Positions 24,596 to 32,041 of a stretch of 52,137 nt of DNA are shown here, in pieces. A program made the translations under genes and the position numbers. The notes under the pieces are model-generated. The model saw nothing but the letters and a program-made list of their open reading frames with translations. It ran no database searches and was not told the DNA's origin. This stretch comes from Novosphingobium naphthalenivorans NBRC 102051 (lineage in GTDB: Bacteria > Pseudomonadota > Alphaproteobacteria > Sphingomonadales > Sphingomonadaceae): positions 1 through 52,137 of the forward strand of contig NZ_BCTX01000034.1 in NCBI RefSeq assembly GCF_001590985.1. The letters run 5' to 3'. Each line of letters opens with the position of its first letter. The first letter of the stretch is position 1.

Positions 24596-25307
24596 CGCAT
24601 CGCATAATCGCGCCGTTCCCGCCCGGTTCGACCGGCCGAAGAAGCGCCGCGATATCCTGCGCAGCAAGATCTTCGTCGCCAAGAAGGATCTGGAACGGCA
24701 GGGGCTGGATGAGGACGGCTATCGCCAGCTGCTTTTCGACACGACCGGCAAAATCAGCCTGAAGGACTGCAGCGACGACCAGATGGCCGTGATGGTCGAA
24801 GCCATGAAGGCAAAGGGATGGCAGGACCGGCCAAAGAGCGGGATCAAGGGCGCGGCCCAGCACAAGCTGGCACGCAAGGGCCGCGCCATGTGGATCTCGC
24901 TCTATCACCTGGGCGTCGTCCACAATCCTTCGGAAAAGGCATTCGAGACCTTCGCCTGCGGGCAGCTGAAATGCGACCGGCTGATCTGGGCGAAGCAATC
25001 GCACAGCGCTCCGCTGATCGAGGCGCTCAAGGACATGGCCGAGCGCAATGGCTGGAAGCAGACCGACCACAGGGGGGGCGCCCTAAAGCTGCTGGGGCTG
25101 AAGGAGAGCCTATGCAACGCGATCGTGCAGCGGCTGAAGGACGTGGGCGAAATCCCCGAGGACTGGACGCTGGACATAGCTGCCTACCGCCTGTGCAGCA
25201 TTGTCACCGCCTGTGACGCGCCGTTTTCGGAAATCCAATACGACAATCTGGCCGGAGCCCTGGGCAATCACCTGCGCCCGGCGCTGGCCCGGAAAGGAGG
25301 TGCATGA
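24588..25307 (+). CDS. gemA: GemA-like regulatory protein (DUF1018, Mu gp16)
   Basis: 239 residues. The DUF1018 pattern is clear: KIFVAKKDLERQGLDEDGYR-Q-L-L, TGKISLKDCSDDQM, MVEAMKAKGWQ, KGRAMWISLYHLGVVHNPSE and FACGQLKCDRLIWAK. GemA in Mu affects host gene expression and DNA supercoiling through gyrase-related effects. The C-terminal 80 residues (from ERNGWKQTDH) extend past the core and are not recognised. Position between the early genes and the Mor activator is the same as in Mu. Confidence 0.88.
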   Translation: MANASHNRAVPARFDRPKKRRDILRSKIFVAKKDLERQGLDEDGYRQLLFDTTGKISLKDCSDDQMAVMVEAMKAKGWQDRPKSGIKGAAQHKLARKGRAMWISLYHLGVVHNPSEKAFETFACGQLKCDRLIWAKQSHSAPLIEALKDMAERNGWKQTDHRGGALKLLGLKESLCNAIVQRLKDVGEIPEDWTLDIAAYRLCSIVTACDAPFSEIQYDNLAGALGNHLRPALARKGGA

Positions 25308-25465
25308 TGAAAAAGGTTCCCTTTAGCACCACGGTAGCTTTCGACAGCCTGCCCACGCTCAGCGCGGATCACCGCGCGGAACGCGCCCGTGCATGGCGCC
25401 GTATCGCCATCGCGCTGGCGGGCTTCTGGATCGTGGCCGCCTTCGCGATCGCGGCGCTGGTGTGA
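25307..25465 (+). CDS. small membrane protein upstream of the Mor gene
   Basis: 52 residues: a polar, basic N-terminus (about 1-30, with HRAERARAWRR) and one C-terminal transmembrane helix (IAIALAGFWIVAAFAIAALV). The second of two tandem ATGs is chosen because AGGAGG lies 6 bases before it. One-base overlap with the gene on each side. Function unknown. Confidence 0.62.
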   Translation: MKKVPFSTTVAFDSLPTLSADHRAERARAWRRIAIALAGFWIVAAFAIAALV

Positions 25466-25845
25466 TGGCTGCCTACGCCGCCTCCTCGCGAACGGGATCG
25501 CAGATCCTGGACGACCTGGCCGAAGTGATCGGCGAGGAGGCGGCGTTCGCGCTCGGCTGGGAATATATCGGCCTGCGCCTTTACATCCCGCGCGATCCTG
25601 CCTCCGAGCCCGGCCTTGCCAGCGCCGTGGGCGAGGAGCTGGCGCGCAAGGTCTGCGATACCTTCCACGGGACGCTGATCCCGTTTCCGCACAAGGCGGT
25701 GATCGAACGCCGCGTGCTGCAGCTGGCCGATCAGGGTAAGACGCGGTTCGACATTGCGCGCCAGCTCAAAATGCGCGAACGACGTGTGTACGAGATTCTC
25801 CAGCGCGAGCGCGACCGGCTCCAGGGCGATCTTTTCGACCTCTGA
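25465..25845 (+). CDS. mor: Mor/C-type transcription activator of late genes
   Basis: 126 residues, matching Mor (129). The N-terminal dimerisation region (ILDDLAEVIGEEAAFALGW) precedes a strand-loop block GLRLYIPRD and the Mor-family FHGTLIPFPHKAVIERRVLQ, with the helix-turn-helix at about 92-118 (TRFDIARQLKMRERRVYEIL). Mor and C in Mu dimerise and activate the middle and late promoters. Only one such gene is seen here, so it may serve both. It is followed immediately by the first late promoter candidate at 25853. Confidence 0.85.
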   Translation: MAAYAASSRTGSQILDDLAEVIGEEAAFALGWEYIGLRLYIPRDPASEPGLASAVGEELARKVCDTFHGTLIPFPHKAVIERRVLQLADQGKTRFDIARQLKMRERRVYEILQRERDRLQGDLFDL

Positions 25846-25852
25846 AATGTAG

Positions 25853-25900
25853 ATGATGCGCGGGCGCATGTAACCCGCAACACTGCCCAAGCCCTATCGC
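25853..25900 (+). promoter_or_regulatory. late promoter candidate, copy 1
   Basis: A 22-base element (25853-25874) reads ATGATGCGC, two bases, GCGCA, one base, GTAAC. It contains the dyad ATGCGC-GG-GCGCAT. Twenty bases after GTAAC is CCCTAT, a possible -10. The ATG of the endolysin is 33 bases past the element. The same element at the same distance precedes the head protease gene (37686). Confidence 0.72.
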
Positions 25901-25906
25901 CGGGGC

Positions 25907-26578
25907 ATGGAACCGGCACCCTCAGACATCACCGTCACCGCCTACAGCCCGCGCTACCGCCACGCGTCGGATGAACTGATCGACGTGACCGAAGGTGGCG
26001 ACAAGGTCACCAATGATCCTACCGATCGCGGCGGCACCACGAAGTTCGGCATGTCGCTGCGCTTCCTGGCCGCCGAAGGCGCCTTCGATGATGATGGCGA
26101 CGGCAAGGCCGACTTCGACCTCGACATGGATGGCGACATCGACGGCCACGACGTGCGCCTGCTGACGCGCGGGGATGCGGTCTATCTCTATCACCGCTGT
26201 TTCTGGGTGCCGTTGGGCTGCGAAAGCCATCCGCGCCCGATCGGCGAAATGCTGTTCGACCAGGGCGTGAACGGCGGCCGGACAGCGGCGAAGAAGCTGC
26301 TGCAGCGCGCGCTTAACGCCTGCCTGGCCGAAGCCCGCACGAAGATGGGATCGAACAGCGCGCCGGACCTGCTCAAGGTCGACGGCACGCTCGGCGACAT
26401 CAGCCGCGAGGCCGAGGACTGGGTTCTGAAGTATCCGGCGTTGGGAATGCCCGCGATCATTCGCGAATACCGCAATGCCGTGCGCGACCGCTACCGCGCG
26501 ATCATTGCCCGGTTTCCCAGCCAGCAGAAGTACCGGCGCGGCTGGCTGGCCCGCGCTGAACGGCTGGGGCGGCTGTGA
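25907..26578 (+). CDS. endolysin, glycoside hydrolase family 108, with EF-hand-like loops
   Basis: 223 residues. The GH108 muramidase signature is complete: VTEGGDKVTNDPTDRGGTTK then FGMS, with the catalytic glutamate E29. Family blocks LYHRCFWVP, PIGEMLFDQGVNGGRTAAKK and the C-terminal YRAIIARFPSQQKYRRGWLA (peptidoglycan-binding domain) follow. The odd feature is an acidic insert at 60-82 with two calcium-loop-like segments (DDDGDGKADFD and DMDGDIDGHD), normally the site of a short helix. No signal peptide, so it needs the holin. First gene of the lysis unit. Confidence 0.92.
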   Translation: MEPAPSDITVTAYSPRYRHASDELIDVTEGGDKVTNDPTDRGGTTKFGMSLRFLAAEGAFDDDGDGKADFDLDMDGDIDGHDVRLLTRGDAVYLYHRCFWVPLGCESHPRPIGEMLFDQGVNGGRTAAKKLLQRALNACLAEARTKMGSNSAPDLLKVDGTLGDISREAEDWVLKYPALGMPAIIREYRNAVRDRYRAIIARFPSQQKYRRGWLARAERLGRL

Positions 26579-27099
26579 TGGGCTGGCTGCAGACCGCGCG
26601 CCTCGCCGGCAGCCTGCTGGGCGCGCTTGCGCTGGGCACGTTGCTGTTCCTGGCAAAGGACCGCTTCCACCAGAAGGATCTGGCCGAAAAAGCCGCCCGC
26701 TGCGAAAGCGCGGCGATCTCCGCCAGCGAACCGCTCAAGGATTGCGGCTCCAACGTGCAGGCACGCGTGATGGCCGATCGGCACTCGATCCTGTGCCAGG
26801 CGGCGTTGCTGCCGGAACTGCGGCCGGAAACGCGGCACGATGCCAACCAGGAGTGCGACGCCGGCAGCCGGCGCCTGATCGCCCAGCTCGACGCCCGGGC
26901 CGACGAAGTGATCGCGCTGACGGCCGAGCTGTCACAGGTGCGTGAGGATACCGGCGCCGCGATCGCGCGCGCCGAGGCGCGCGGACGCGCCGAACAGACC
27001 AGGAGGAACAATGCGCAGAACGTGGTCGCGGCTCAGCCGCGTGGGCCTGACGGCAGCATCACTTGCGATGCTGCCTGCCTGCGGCAACTCGCTAACTGA
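26578..27099 (+). CDS. Rz-like inner-membrane spanin
   Basis: 173 residues: one N-terminal transmembrane helix (about 8-25, AGSLLGALALGTLLFLA) and a long periplasmic part with coiled-coil segments (QLDARADEVIALTAELSQVR, then a basic stretch). Four scattered cysteines (CES, DCG, CQA, ECD) and a C-terminal CDAAC may form disulfides. Inner-membrane spanins join with an Rz1 lipoprotein to fuse the two membranes at the end of lysis. The ATG shares one base with the endolysin stop. The Rz1-like gene starts inside its 3' end in another frame. Confidence 0.85.
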   Translation: MGWLQTARLAGSLLGALALGTLLFLAKDRFHQKDLAEKAARCESAAISASEPLKDCGSNVQARVMADRHSILCQAALLPELRPETRHDANQECDAGSRRLIAQLDARADEVIALTAELSQVREDTGAAIARAEARGRAEQTRRNNAQNVVAAQPRGPDGSITCDAACLRQLAN

Positions 27100-27328
27100 C
27101 GGCGCCGTGGCCAGCGCCCCGGCGCCCGTGATCGAGCGCCACATTGAAGTGAAGCTGGCCTGTCCGGCTGAAATGGATGCGCCGATCGCTCCGCGTCCGG
27201 TCGTACCCGATGGCGCCGAGCTGCGCGGAAATGCGGCAGGCATGTCATGGCTGGGAGAGTTCACCGCCTGGGCGAACGGTCTCTTCGGAACTCTCTTAGA
27301 CGCACAGAAGGTATGCGCACATGGCTGA
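27011..27328 (+). CDS. Rz1-like outer-membrane spanin lipoprotein
   Basis: 105 residues with a lipoprotein signal (basic start, hydrophobic VGLTAASLAMLPAC; the lipobox is LPAC with C24). The mature part is short with several prolines (SAPAPVIERHIEV, PIAPRPVVP). AGGAGGA precedes the ATG by 3 bases. The first 89 bases overlap the Rz-like gene in another frame, the nested arrangement typical of spanin pairs. It overlaps the next gene by 8 bases. Confidence 0.82.
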   Translation: MRRTWSRLSRVGLTAASLAMLPACGNSLTDGAVASAPAPVIERHIEVKLACPAEMDAPIAPRPVVPDGAELRGNAAGMSWLGEFTAWANGLFGTLLDAQKVCAHG

Positions 27329-29723
27329 CGACTTGCAGACAGTGAATCCCGATCAAGTCCCGGTCGTTGGCACCGTTCCGGAAAATGCATTCGTCTTCGT
27401 ACAAGTCGAGGGCGGTCCGCTGCAGAAGGTGAGCTATAATTCCCTGCTGATAAAATTGATCGCGGCGGGTCTAGTGAAGTCTAACGAGGCTACCCTGCAG
27501 CTGGATCTGGCCTGGGCAGAGGATGTTGTTGCCCTGGTCGACAACGATCCCGATCCGTTAAAATGCGGATGGTGGCGCAAGACCGGTGCTGTCGATGCTG
27601 GTGAATGGGTGCAGTTCGAACAGCTAAGTAAAGCGGTACTCGCAGCCGTGCAGGCCATCCAGGCTTCTTTGACTGCATCAGTCGATGCCATCTCTACTGC
27701 GCTGCAGCCGGGCGATCCGGTCAGCGTTCTCGCCGAAGGCGCTGATGCCAAGATCATGACGGCCAAAGAGCGGGTCATCGCCGATATCGCGAAGTCATCG
27801 GACCAGGCCGATGCGCCTGAAGAGGTCTTGACCAGCCTTGGCACTACGTCTCCGGCGGCGGGTGTGGTCTCCACGAATTTCCGCAAAGTCGTGATCGTCA
27901 ATGATCCAGCGCTGAGTTTTGCTGCGGACCGGATCATTCGGATCATCGGCACGGAATTTTCCACCGCGCTCGCCGGCCGTCTGGCTGAATTCTACCTGTT
28001 TGACATCACCGGTCTGCTCAAGTGGGCGAGCGGGGTGATTGATGCCAGCGCAGCGGGTGAACTTTTGTTTTCGCTGCCAGACTATTTGTTGACAGAGGCC
28101 GGAGACTACCTCGGCATTTGGAACTCTGCCGCACTCGCCGCCGATGGCATTCTGGTCCGCGACAATCAGGCCAATGGCCCTATCGGCCAGATTTTGTACA
28201 ATCAAACGGCTCTCCTGCCGCAGTTGACGGTCGGCGAAACGTATGATGCGGGCACGGAGGGATATACTTCCGCGACGCGCTACCTTCCCGCGATTTATGC
28301 AGTGCATTCGCCGAAACAGGCCCTTGTCGCGACGCGCTGGGCGAACAAGGCAAACGGCTGGGCAAAGCTGGATGCAAATGCGCGTGCACCGATGAAGATT
28401 ATGCCGGACGCTATTTCCGGCAGCAAGCGCCGTCCTGCGGATGAAACGACGGAACAGACGTTCGGCCGCCTGACAACGAGTTATGCGGAGGCGGCGGGTC
28501 GTCTCGCGATTACCTGCACCTCGGATATCTCTACTGTCGCGGGAAAGCTGCAATCGGCCCGCGTGAAGACGATAGGCGCCACTGCGGCACGTTCCGTCGC
28601 ATTCTGGGCCTATGATGACAGTGGCGCAGTCACGTGGCATTCGGATGCAATTCCCGCGCCCGATACCGGAACTTATGAATGGGTCGCGTCGCTCGAAGAC
28701 GACATCGCCATCGCGATCGGCTCTGGCGTCGGTGCGACGGTTGACACCGAGGTTAGCGGAAACGGAAAAGGCATTGCCGTCGGGATCGACGCGGCGGCGA
28801 TTGCCGGAAACACTGTCAGATACAAGAGCACACAGCCGATCACGTCCCCCGCAGTCGGTGAGAACATCACCAGCGGGACCTGGGGAGCCCACGACGACTA
28901 TGAAGTCCAGATCGAATACACCGTCCAAACCAAGGACGGGGTCGTAACAGTTGGATATCTGGGCAAAGCGAATGGCGCGGCCTCTCTGGATGCCAGCGGC
29001 AAAGTTCCGTTAGGTCAAATGCCATCCGGCGCAGGCGCTTTAACGGATCTCGCCACTGCGCTGACGGTGCCCGCCAGCCCTGCGGCAGCCGCTGACAGCC
29101 AGACGGATGAAATCGTGCTTGTCATCGGCAATTCGATCGATGCTGGAGGGGCCGCCAGTGCGTCCGGCGGTGATGCGCATTACGGTGTCTGGCAGCAGAC
29201 CCGCGACTATCTGGGTTGGACCCTGCACAATCTCGCCGTTCCGGGATCGTTGATCACAGGCTGGGCTGCGGACGAAAACAGCGTGCGCACCGATGCTCTG
29301 GCACTCGCGGGTCTGACCAAGATCATCATCGGTTTTGGCGAGAACGATGCGCTGCTGACAGTGGGTTCGAGCACCGATCTCTATCCCGGCAATGATACTT
29401 TCGCGGGCAGGCTCAACCAGATTATCGACGATCTCGGCACTGCATTCCCAAGCGCATCAATATTTCTGCGCAGCAACATATCGCCATGGCCCACTTACGG
29501 CGGGGCGCAGTGGGGGCCGCCGCAGTGGCTTGACCTCAAGCAGATTGATGCTGTTCGCGAGCAGATCGCTATCGAACAGGGCCTGGAATATCTCGATTTC
29601 CGTGAGTTCCTGCCCCGACCTCCGTTCGTCGGTAACTTTCTCGCCGATGGTCTGCATCCCGGAGACTTGGGACACACGGAAATCCTGACGCCCATTGCCA
29701 TCCAGTTTTTCGGCGGGTTCTAG
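27321..29723 (+). CDS. fibre-like protein with C-terminal SGNH esterase domain
   Basis: 800 residues. The N-terminal 110 residues (PVVGTVPENAFVFVQVEGGP, VNDPDPLK-like turns) resemble the capsid- or baseplate-attaching start of phage fibres. The middle is a beta-rich region with repeated G-K-A-N-G-A/W-A-K/S-L-D-A units (ANKANGWAKLDANARAPM; GKANGAASLDASGKVPLGQM), typical of fibre shafts. The last 210 residues are an SGNH/GDSL-type hydrolase: IGNSIDAGG (Ser near 605), IIGFGENDALL (Asn block near 675) and LADGLHPGDLGH (Asp and His near 775). Such enzymes remove acyl groups from surface glycans. Codon use is less GC-rich than in flanking genes, suggesting recent exchange. It sits between spanin and holin-like genes. 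Confidence 0.82.
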   Translation: MADDLQTVNPDQVPVVGTVPENAFVFVQVEGGPLQKVSYNSLLIKLIAAGLVKSNEATLQLDLAWAEDVVALVDNDPDPLKCGWWRKTGAVDAGEWVQFEQLSKAVLAAVQAIQASLTASVDAISTALQPGDPVSVLAEGADAKIMTAKERVIADIAKSSDQADAPEEVLTSLGTTSPAAGVVSTNFRKVVIVNDPALSFAADRIIRIIGTEFSTALAGRLAEFYLFDITGLLKWASGVIDASAAGELLFSLPDYLLTEAGDYLGIWNSAALAADGILVRDNQANGPIGQILYNQTALLPQLTVGETYDAGTEGYTSATRYLPAIYAVHSPKQALVATRWANKANGWAKLDANARAPMKIMPDAISGSKRRPADETTEQTFGRLTTSYAEAAGRLAITCTSDISTVAGKLQSARVKTIGATAARSVAFWAYDDSGAVTWHSDAIPAPDTGTYEWVASLEDDIAIAIGSGVGATVDTEVSGNGKGIAVGIDAAAIAGNTVRYKSTQPITSPAVGENITSGTWGAHDDYEVQIEYTVQTKDGVVTVGYLGKANGAASLDASGKVPLGQMPSGAGALTDLATALTVPASPAAAADSQTDEIVLVIGNSIDAGGAASASGGDAHYGVWQQTRDYLGWTLHNLAVPGSLITGWAADENSVRTDALALAGLTKIIIGFGENDALLTVGSSTDLYPGNDTFAGRLNQIIDDLGTAFPSASIFLRSNISPWPTYGGAQWGPPQWLDLKQIDAVREQIAIEQGLEYLDFREFLPRPPFVGNFLADGLHPGDLGHTEILTPIAIQFFGGF

Positions 29724-29724
29724 C

Positions 29725-30144
29725 GTGATCGCATCGGTGTCTTTTCCTAAGTTCGCGGCGGGCTGGTTGCCAATGCTCGCCGTCACTGCCGCGGTCGACC
29801 CGGTCCCACGCCTGGCCGATGCCTTCGCGTTCCGGCTCGGCGGCTTCATCGTGCCGCCGGTCACGTGCGTGCTCGGCCTGCTGGGCGTGGTCATGGCGCG
29901 GCCGCTGGTGCGTAAGCAGGAGCAGGCGCTGGGGCTGCCGCTGTTCCTGCTGGTCTCGGCGATCCTGCTGATCATGGTCGAGCTGTGGATCTTGGACAGC
30001 CGGCCGGGCGCACTGTTCGCCTTCGTCATCGCGATCGGCGTGGGTTTCTCCGGCTATTCGCTGATCGAGCTGGCCGGCGGCCAGGTGAAAGACATGGCGC
30101 GGCGCGTGCTGGCGCGCGGTTCCGCCGATGGGGGTGATGTGTGA
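29725..30144 (+). CDS. putative holin (three to four membrane helices)
   Basis: 139 residues from a GTG 2 bases after the fibre stop. Hydrophobic segments lie at about 8-25, 40-62 and 70-92 and 100-120 (PPVTCVLGLLGVVMARPLV, GLPLFLLVSAILLIMVELWI, ALFAFVIAIGVGFSGYSL), and the tail is basic (MARRVLARGS). It fits a class I holin in size, layout and position next to the lysis genes, although the fibre gene separates it from them. No holin family is recognised with certainty. Overlaps the next gene by 4 bases (GTGA). Confidence 0.62.
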   Translation: MIASVSFPKFAAGWLPMLAVTAAVDPVPRLADAFAFRLGGFIVPPVTCVLGLLGVVMARPLVRKQEQALGLPLFLLVSAILLIMVELWILDSRPGALFAFVIAIGVGFSGYSLIELAGGQVKDMARRVLARGSADGGDV

Positions 30145-30530
30145 GCGAGAACTGGTTCGAACTGGGCGTTATCGTCTTCATCATCATCGGCATTGCCGCC
30201 GCCGTGCGGGCCGGGCAGGCCAACCCCGAAGGCACCGGCACGCTGGGCAAGAAGTTCACCGCTCTGGAGGGCGATGTGAGAACCATGCAGGGCGACGTGC
30301 GCAAGATCGAGCGCCGCGTGGGACATATCGAAACGTCTTCCGCCAAATCATCGGACATCGTGCGGCTGGAGAAACTGGTCGAGGATCAGGGCAAGCAGCT
30401 CGACGAACAGAACCGCCACCTGGCCAAGCTGGGAGAAGCCGTCGCCGCGAGCCGGTCTGCGGGTGAGCAGCGCGGAAAGCAGCTGGACCGGCTCTATGAC
30501 TTCATCGTGGAAAGGGGGATGAGCAAGTGA
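30141..30530 (+). CDS. DUF2730 family protein (Mu gp25-like)
   Basis: 129 residues: an N-terminal membrane helix (about 6-23, FELGVIVFIIIGIAAAV), then a coiled coil (ALEGDVRTMQGDVRKIERRV, VRLEKLVEDQGKQLDEQNRH) typical of DUF2730 proteins that occupy the gp25 position in Mu-like phages. Possibly a scaffold for lysis or DNA packaging; the role is unknown. GTG start, GTGA overlaps on both ends. Confidence 0.8.
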   Translation: MSENWFELGVIVFIIIGIAAAVRAGQANPEGTGTLGKKFTALEGDVRTMQGDVRKIERRVGHIETSSAKSSDIVRLEKLVEDQGKQLDEQNRHLAKLGEAVAASRSAGEQRGKQLDRLYDFIVERGMSK

Positions 30531-30838
30531 GCCTCGCATCCGAATTTACGGCGCGCCACGGCGAGCTGGTGCGGCTTACCGTCCTGCAGCTGCTGGGCGA
30601 ACTGTCCTCGAACAGCGCGATCGAGGAGCTGATCCTGCCGCCGATCGAGGCGATGGACCTGCCCTGCACGATGGATCAGCTTCGTGGCCATCTGAGCTGG
30701 CTGGCCGAACAGGGCCTGATCGAGATCGAGAACAACAAGCGCGGTGGACTTACCGCATACTTGCTGGAGCGCGGCCGGGAAGTGGCGCGCGGCGCCGCGA
30801 CAGCGCCGGGTGTCGCGCGGGCGAAGCTGAGAGGCTGA
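30527..30838 (+). CDS. winged-helix phage protein (Mu gp26-like)
   Basis: 103 residues. Residues 10-85 form a winged-helix-like pattern: ARHGELVRLTVLQLLGELSS, TMDQLRGHLSWLAEQGLIEI, then GGLTAYLLERGREVARG. Proteins of this type sit at the gp26 position of Mu-like phages, just before DUF3486, and have no proven function. GTG start in a GTGA overlap with the DUF2730 gene. Confidence 0.78.
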   Translation: MSLASEFTARHGELVRLTVLQLLGELSSNSAIEELILPPIEAMDLPCTMDQLRGHLSWLAEQGLIEIENNKRGGLTAYLLERGREVARGAATAPGVARAKLRG

Positions 30839-30841
30839 CGC

Positions 30842-31435
30842 ATGGCGCTCACTCCCGCCCAGGCCAAGGCGCGCCGGAAGAAGAACCGGCCCAGCTCGAT
30901 CGACCGGCTCGATCCGGAGATCCGTGAGCTGATCGGGCACCTGCGCGTGGACAAGGGCTTCACGATCGACGAGATCCGCCAGCGCCTGATCGAGATGGGC
31001 GAACAGAAGGTGCCGAGCCGTTCGGCGCTAGGCCGCCACGTGCGCGATTTCGCGGATGTGAGTGCCGAGCTGCGCGACACCCAGATCTATGCCGAGGCGC
31101 TGGCGAAGAGCCACGCCGACGCGAACCAGAGCCAGCTGCTGGACGTGAACATGCAGCTGCTGCAGGCGAACATGTTCAAGCTGATGCTGGCCAGCAAGGA
31201 CGGCGAAGGCATCCAGCTCGGCCCGAAGGACGCCAAGGACTTCGCCGACGCGCTGCGCTCGATCGCGCTGACCCGCAAGACGGACATGGACGTGATCGAG
31301 AAGGCGGAGCGCCGCGCGGCCGAGAAGGCGACGGCCGACGCCGCCGAAAAGGCCACCACGGCGGCGCGTCAGAAGGGGCTCAGCAAGGATACCGTCGATG
31401 CCATCCGCTACGCGGTGCTGGGGAGTGACCAGTGA
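30842..31435 (+). CDS. DUF3486 family protein (Mu gp27, terminase small subunit-like)
   Basis: 197 residues. The DUF3486 signature is RRKKNRPSSIDRLDPEIREL, with an HTH-like block (GFTIDEIRQRLIEMGEQKVP then SRSALGRHVRDF) and a long helical C-terminal part. In Mu-like phages it precedes the large terminase and is thought to act as the DNA-recognising small terminase subunit; the evidence for that is mostly positional. ATG 4 bases after the previous stop. Confidence 0.88.
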   Translation: MALTPAQAKARRKKNRPSSIDRLDPEIRELIGHLRVDKGFTIDEIRQRLIEMGEQKVPSRSALGRHVRDFADVSAELRDTQIYAEALAKSHADANQSQLLDVNMQLLQANMFKLMLASKDGEGIQLGPKDAKDFADALRSIALTRKTDMDVIEKAERRAAEKATADAAEKATTAARQKGLSKDTVDAIRYAVLGSDQ

Positions 31436-31590
31436 TGGAGCGTTGCCGCGTTTGCCGCAGCCTGCTGACCGAGCGCATTGATATCGCGATCGGCCTCTGC
31501 GCCTTGCATTCATTCCGCGATCCGTACCGGAAGCCGGAACCGGTTGAACATGACACGATCGCCGATTCCGATGGGGACGATGGCGCATGA
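31435..31590 (+). CDS. 51-residue zinc-knuckle-like protein
   Basis: Begins MERCRVCRSLLTERIDIAIG, then LCALH, giving Cys-x2-Cys and a Cys-x2-His pair 19 residues later, consistent with one zinc site. The tail is acidic. It shares one base with the DUF3486 stop and 4 with the next start. Missed easily because of its size, but the packing and the cysteines argue for it. Function unknown. Confidence 0.6.
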   Translation: MERCRVCRSLLTERIDIAIGLCALHSFRDPYRKPEPVEHDTIADSDGDDGA

Positions 31591-31856
31591 CGGCTCTCGC
31601 TTCCCGCCTCCCGCCGCGCCCGCGCGGCGTTCGCAAACACTGGCGCAAGGTTTCGCCCAGCCTTACCGAATGCGGTGCGCGGATGCGCGATCTATGCCCC
31701 TGGGCGACCGATCTGGGCGATCCCGTCGAAGCGCAGGAATTCTGGTATCGCGGATCGCTGAAACGGATCGAGGCCATCTTTGCCGATGGGCAGCATGTGT
31801 CGCTCAGCCGCCACGCATCGGGGCACTTCGTCTATCGCGTCAGGATGGCGGCATGA
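31587..31856 (+). CDS. small phage protein, unknown function
   Basis: 89 residues, basic N-terminal part (ASRLPPRPRGVRKHWRKVSP) and a C-terminal strand-rich block (EFWYRGSLKRIEAIFADGQH, then FVYRVRMA). No recognised domain. ATGA overlaps with both neighbours in the packaging region. Confidence 0.6.
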   Translation: MTALASRLPPRPRGVRKHWRKVSPSLTECGARMRDLCPWATDLGDPVEAQEFWYRGSLKRIEAIFADGQHVSLSRHASGHFVYRVRMAA

Positions 31857-32041
31857 TGGATGACGATGACGAGGAGCTGCTCGATTTCGATTCCGCGTAT
31901 CGCATTGCGTCTTTGATCGTAGAAGCATGTGATCGCGTAAAGCCCATGCACGCGATTGCGCCGGGAGCTGTCGCAACAACCGCGATCGAAATCGACGACA
32001 TCAAGTTCCGCATTCAGATCTCCTGCGAGGGCCCGGCATGA
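31853..32041 (+). CDS. small acidic phage protein, unknown function
   Basis: 62 residues, strongly acidic start (MMDDDDEELLDFDSAYRIAS), then mixed sequence ending in KFRIQISCEGPA. Two possible ATGs (31853 and 31856). ATGA overlap with the terminase gene. No family recognised. Confidence 0.58.
   Translation: MMDDDDEELLDFDSAYRIASLIVEACDRVKPMHAIAPGAVATTAIEIDDIKFRIQISCEGPA

Noticed and set aside
27795..28928. 377-codon open frame antisense to the fibre gene
   Set aside because: Arg/Asp-rich composition without domain; the plus-strand fibre frame continues through it into a recognisable esterase.
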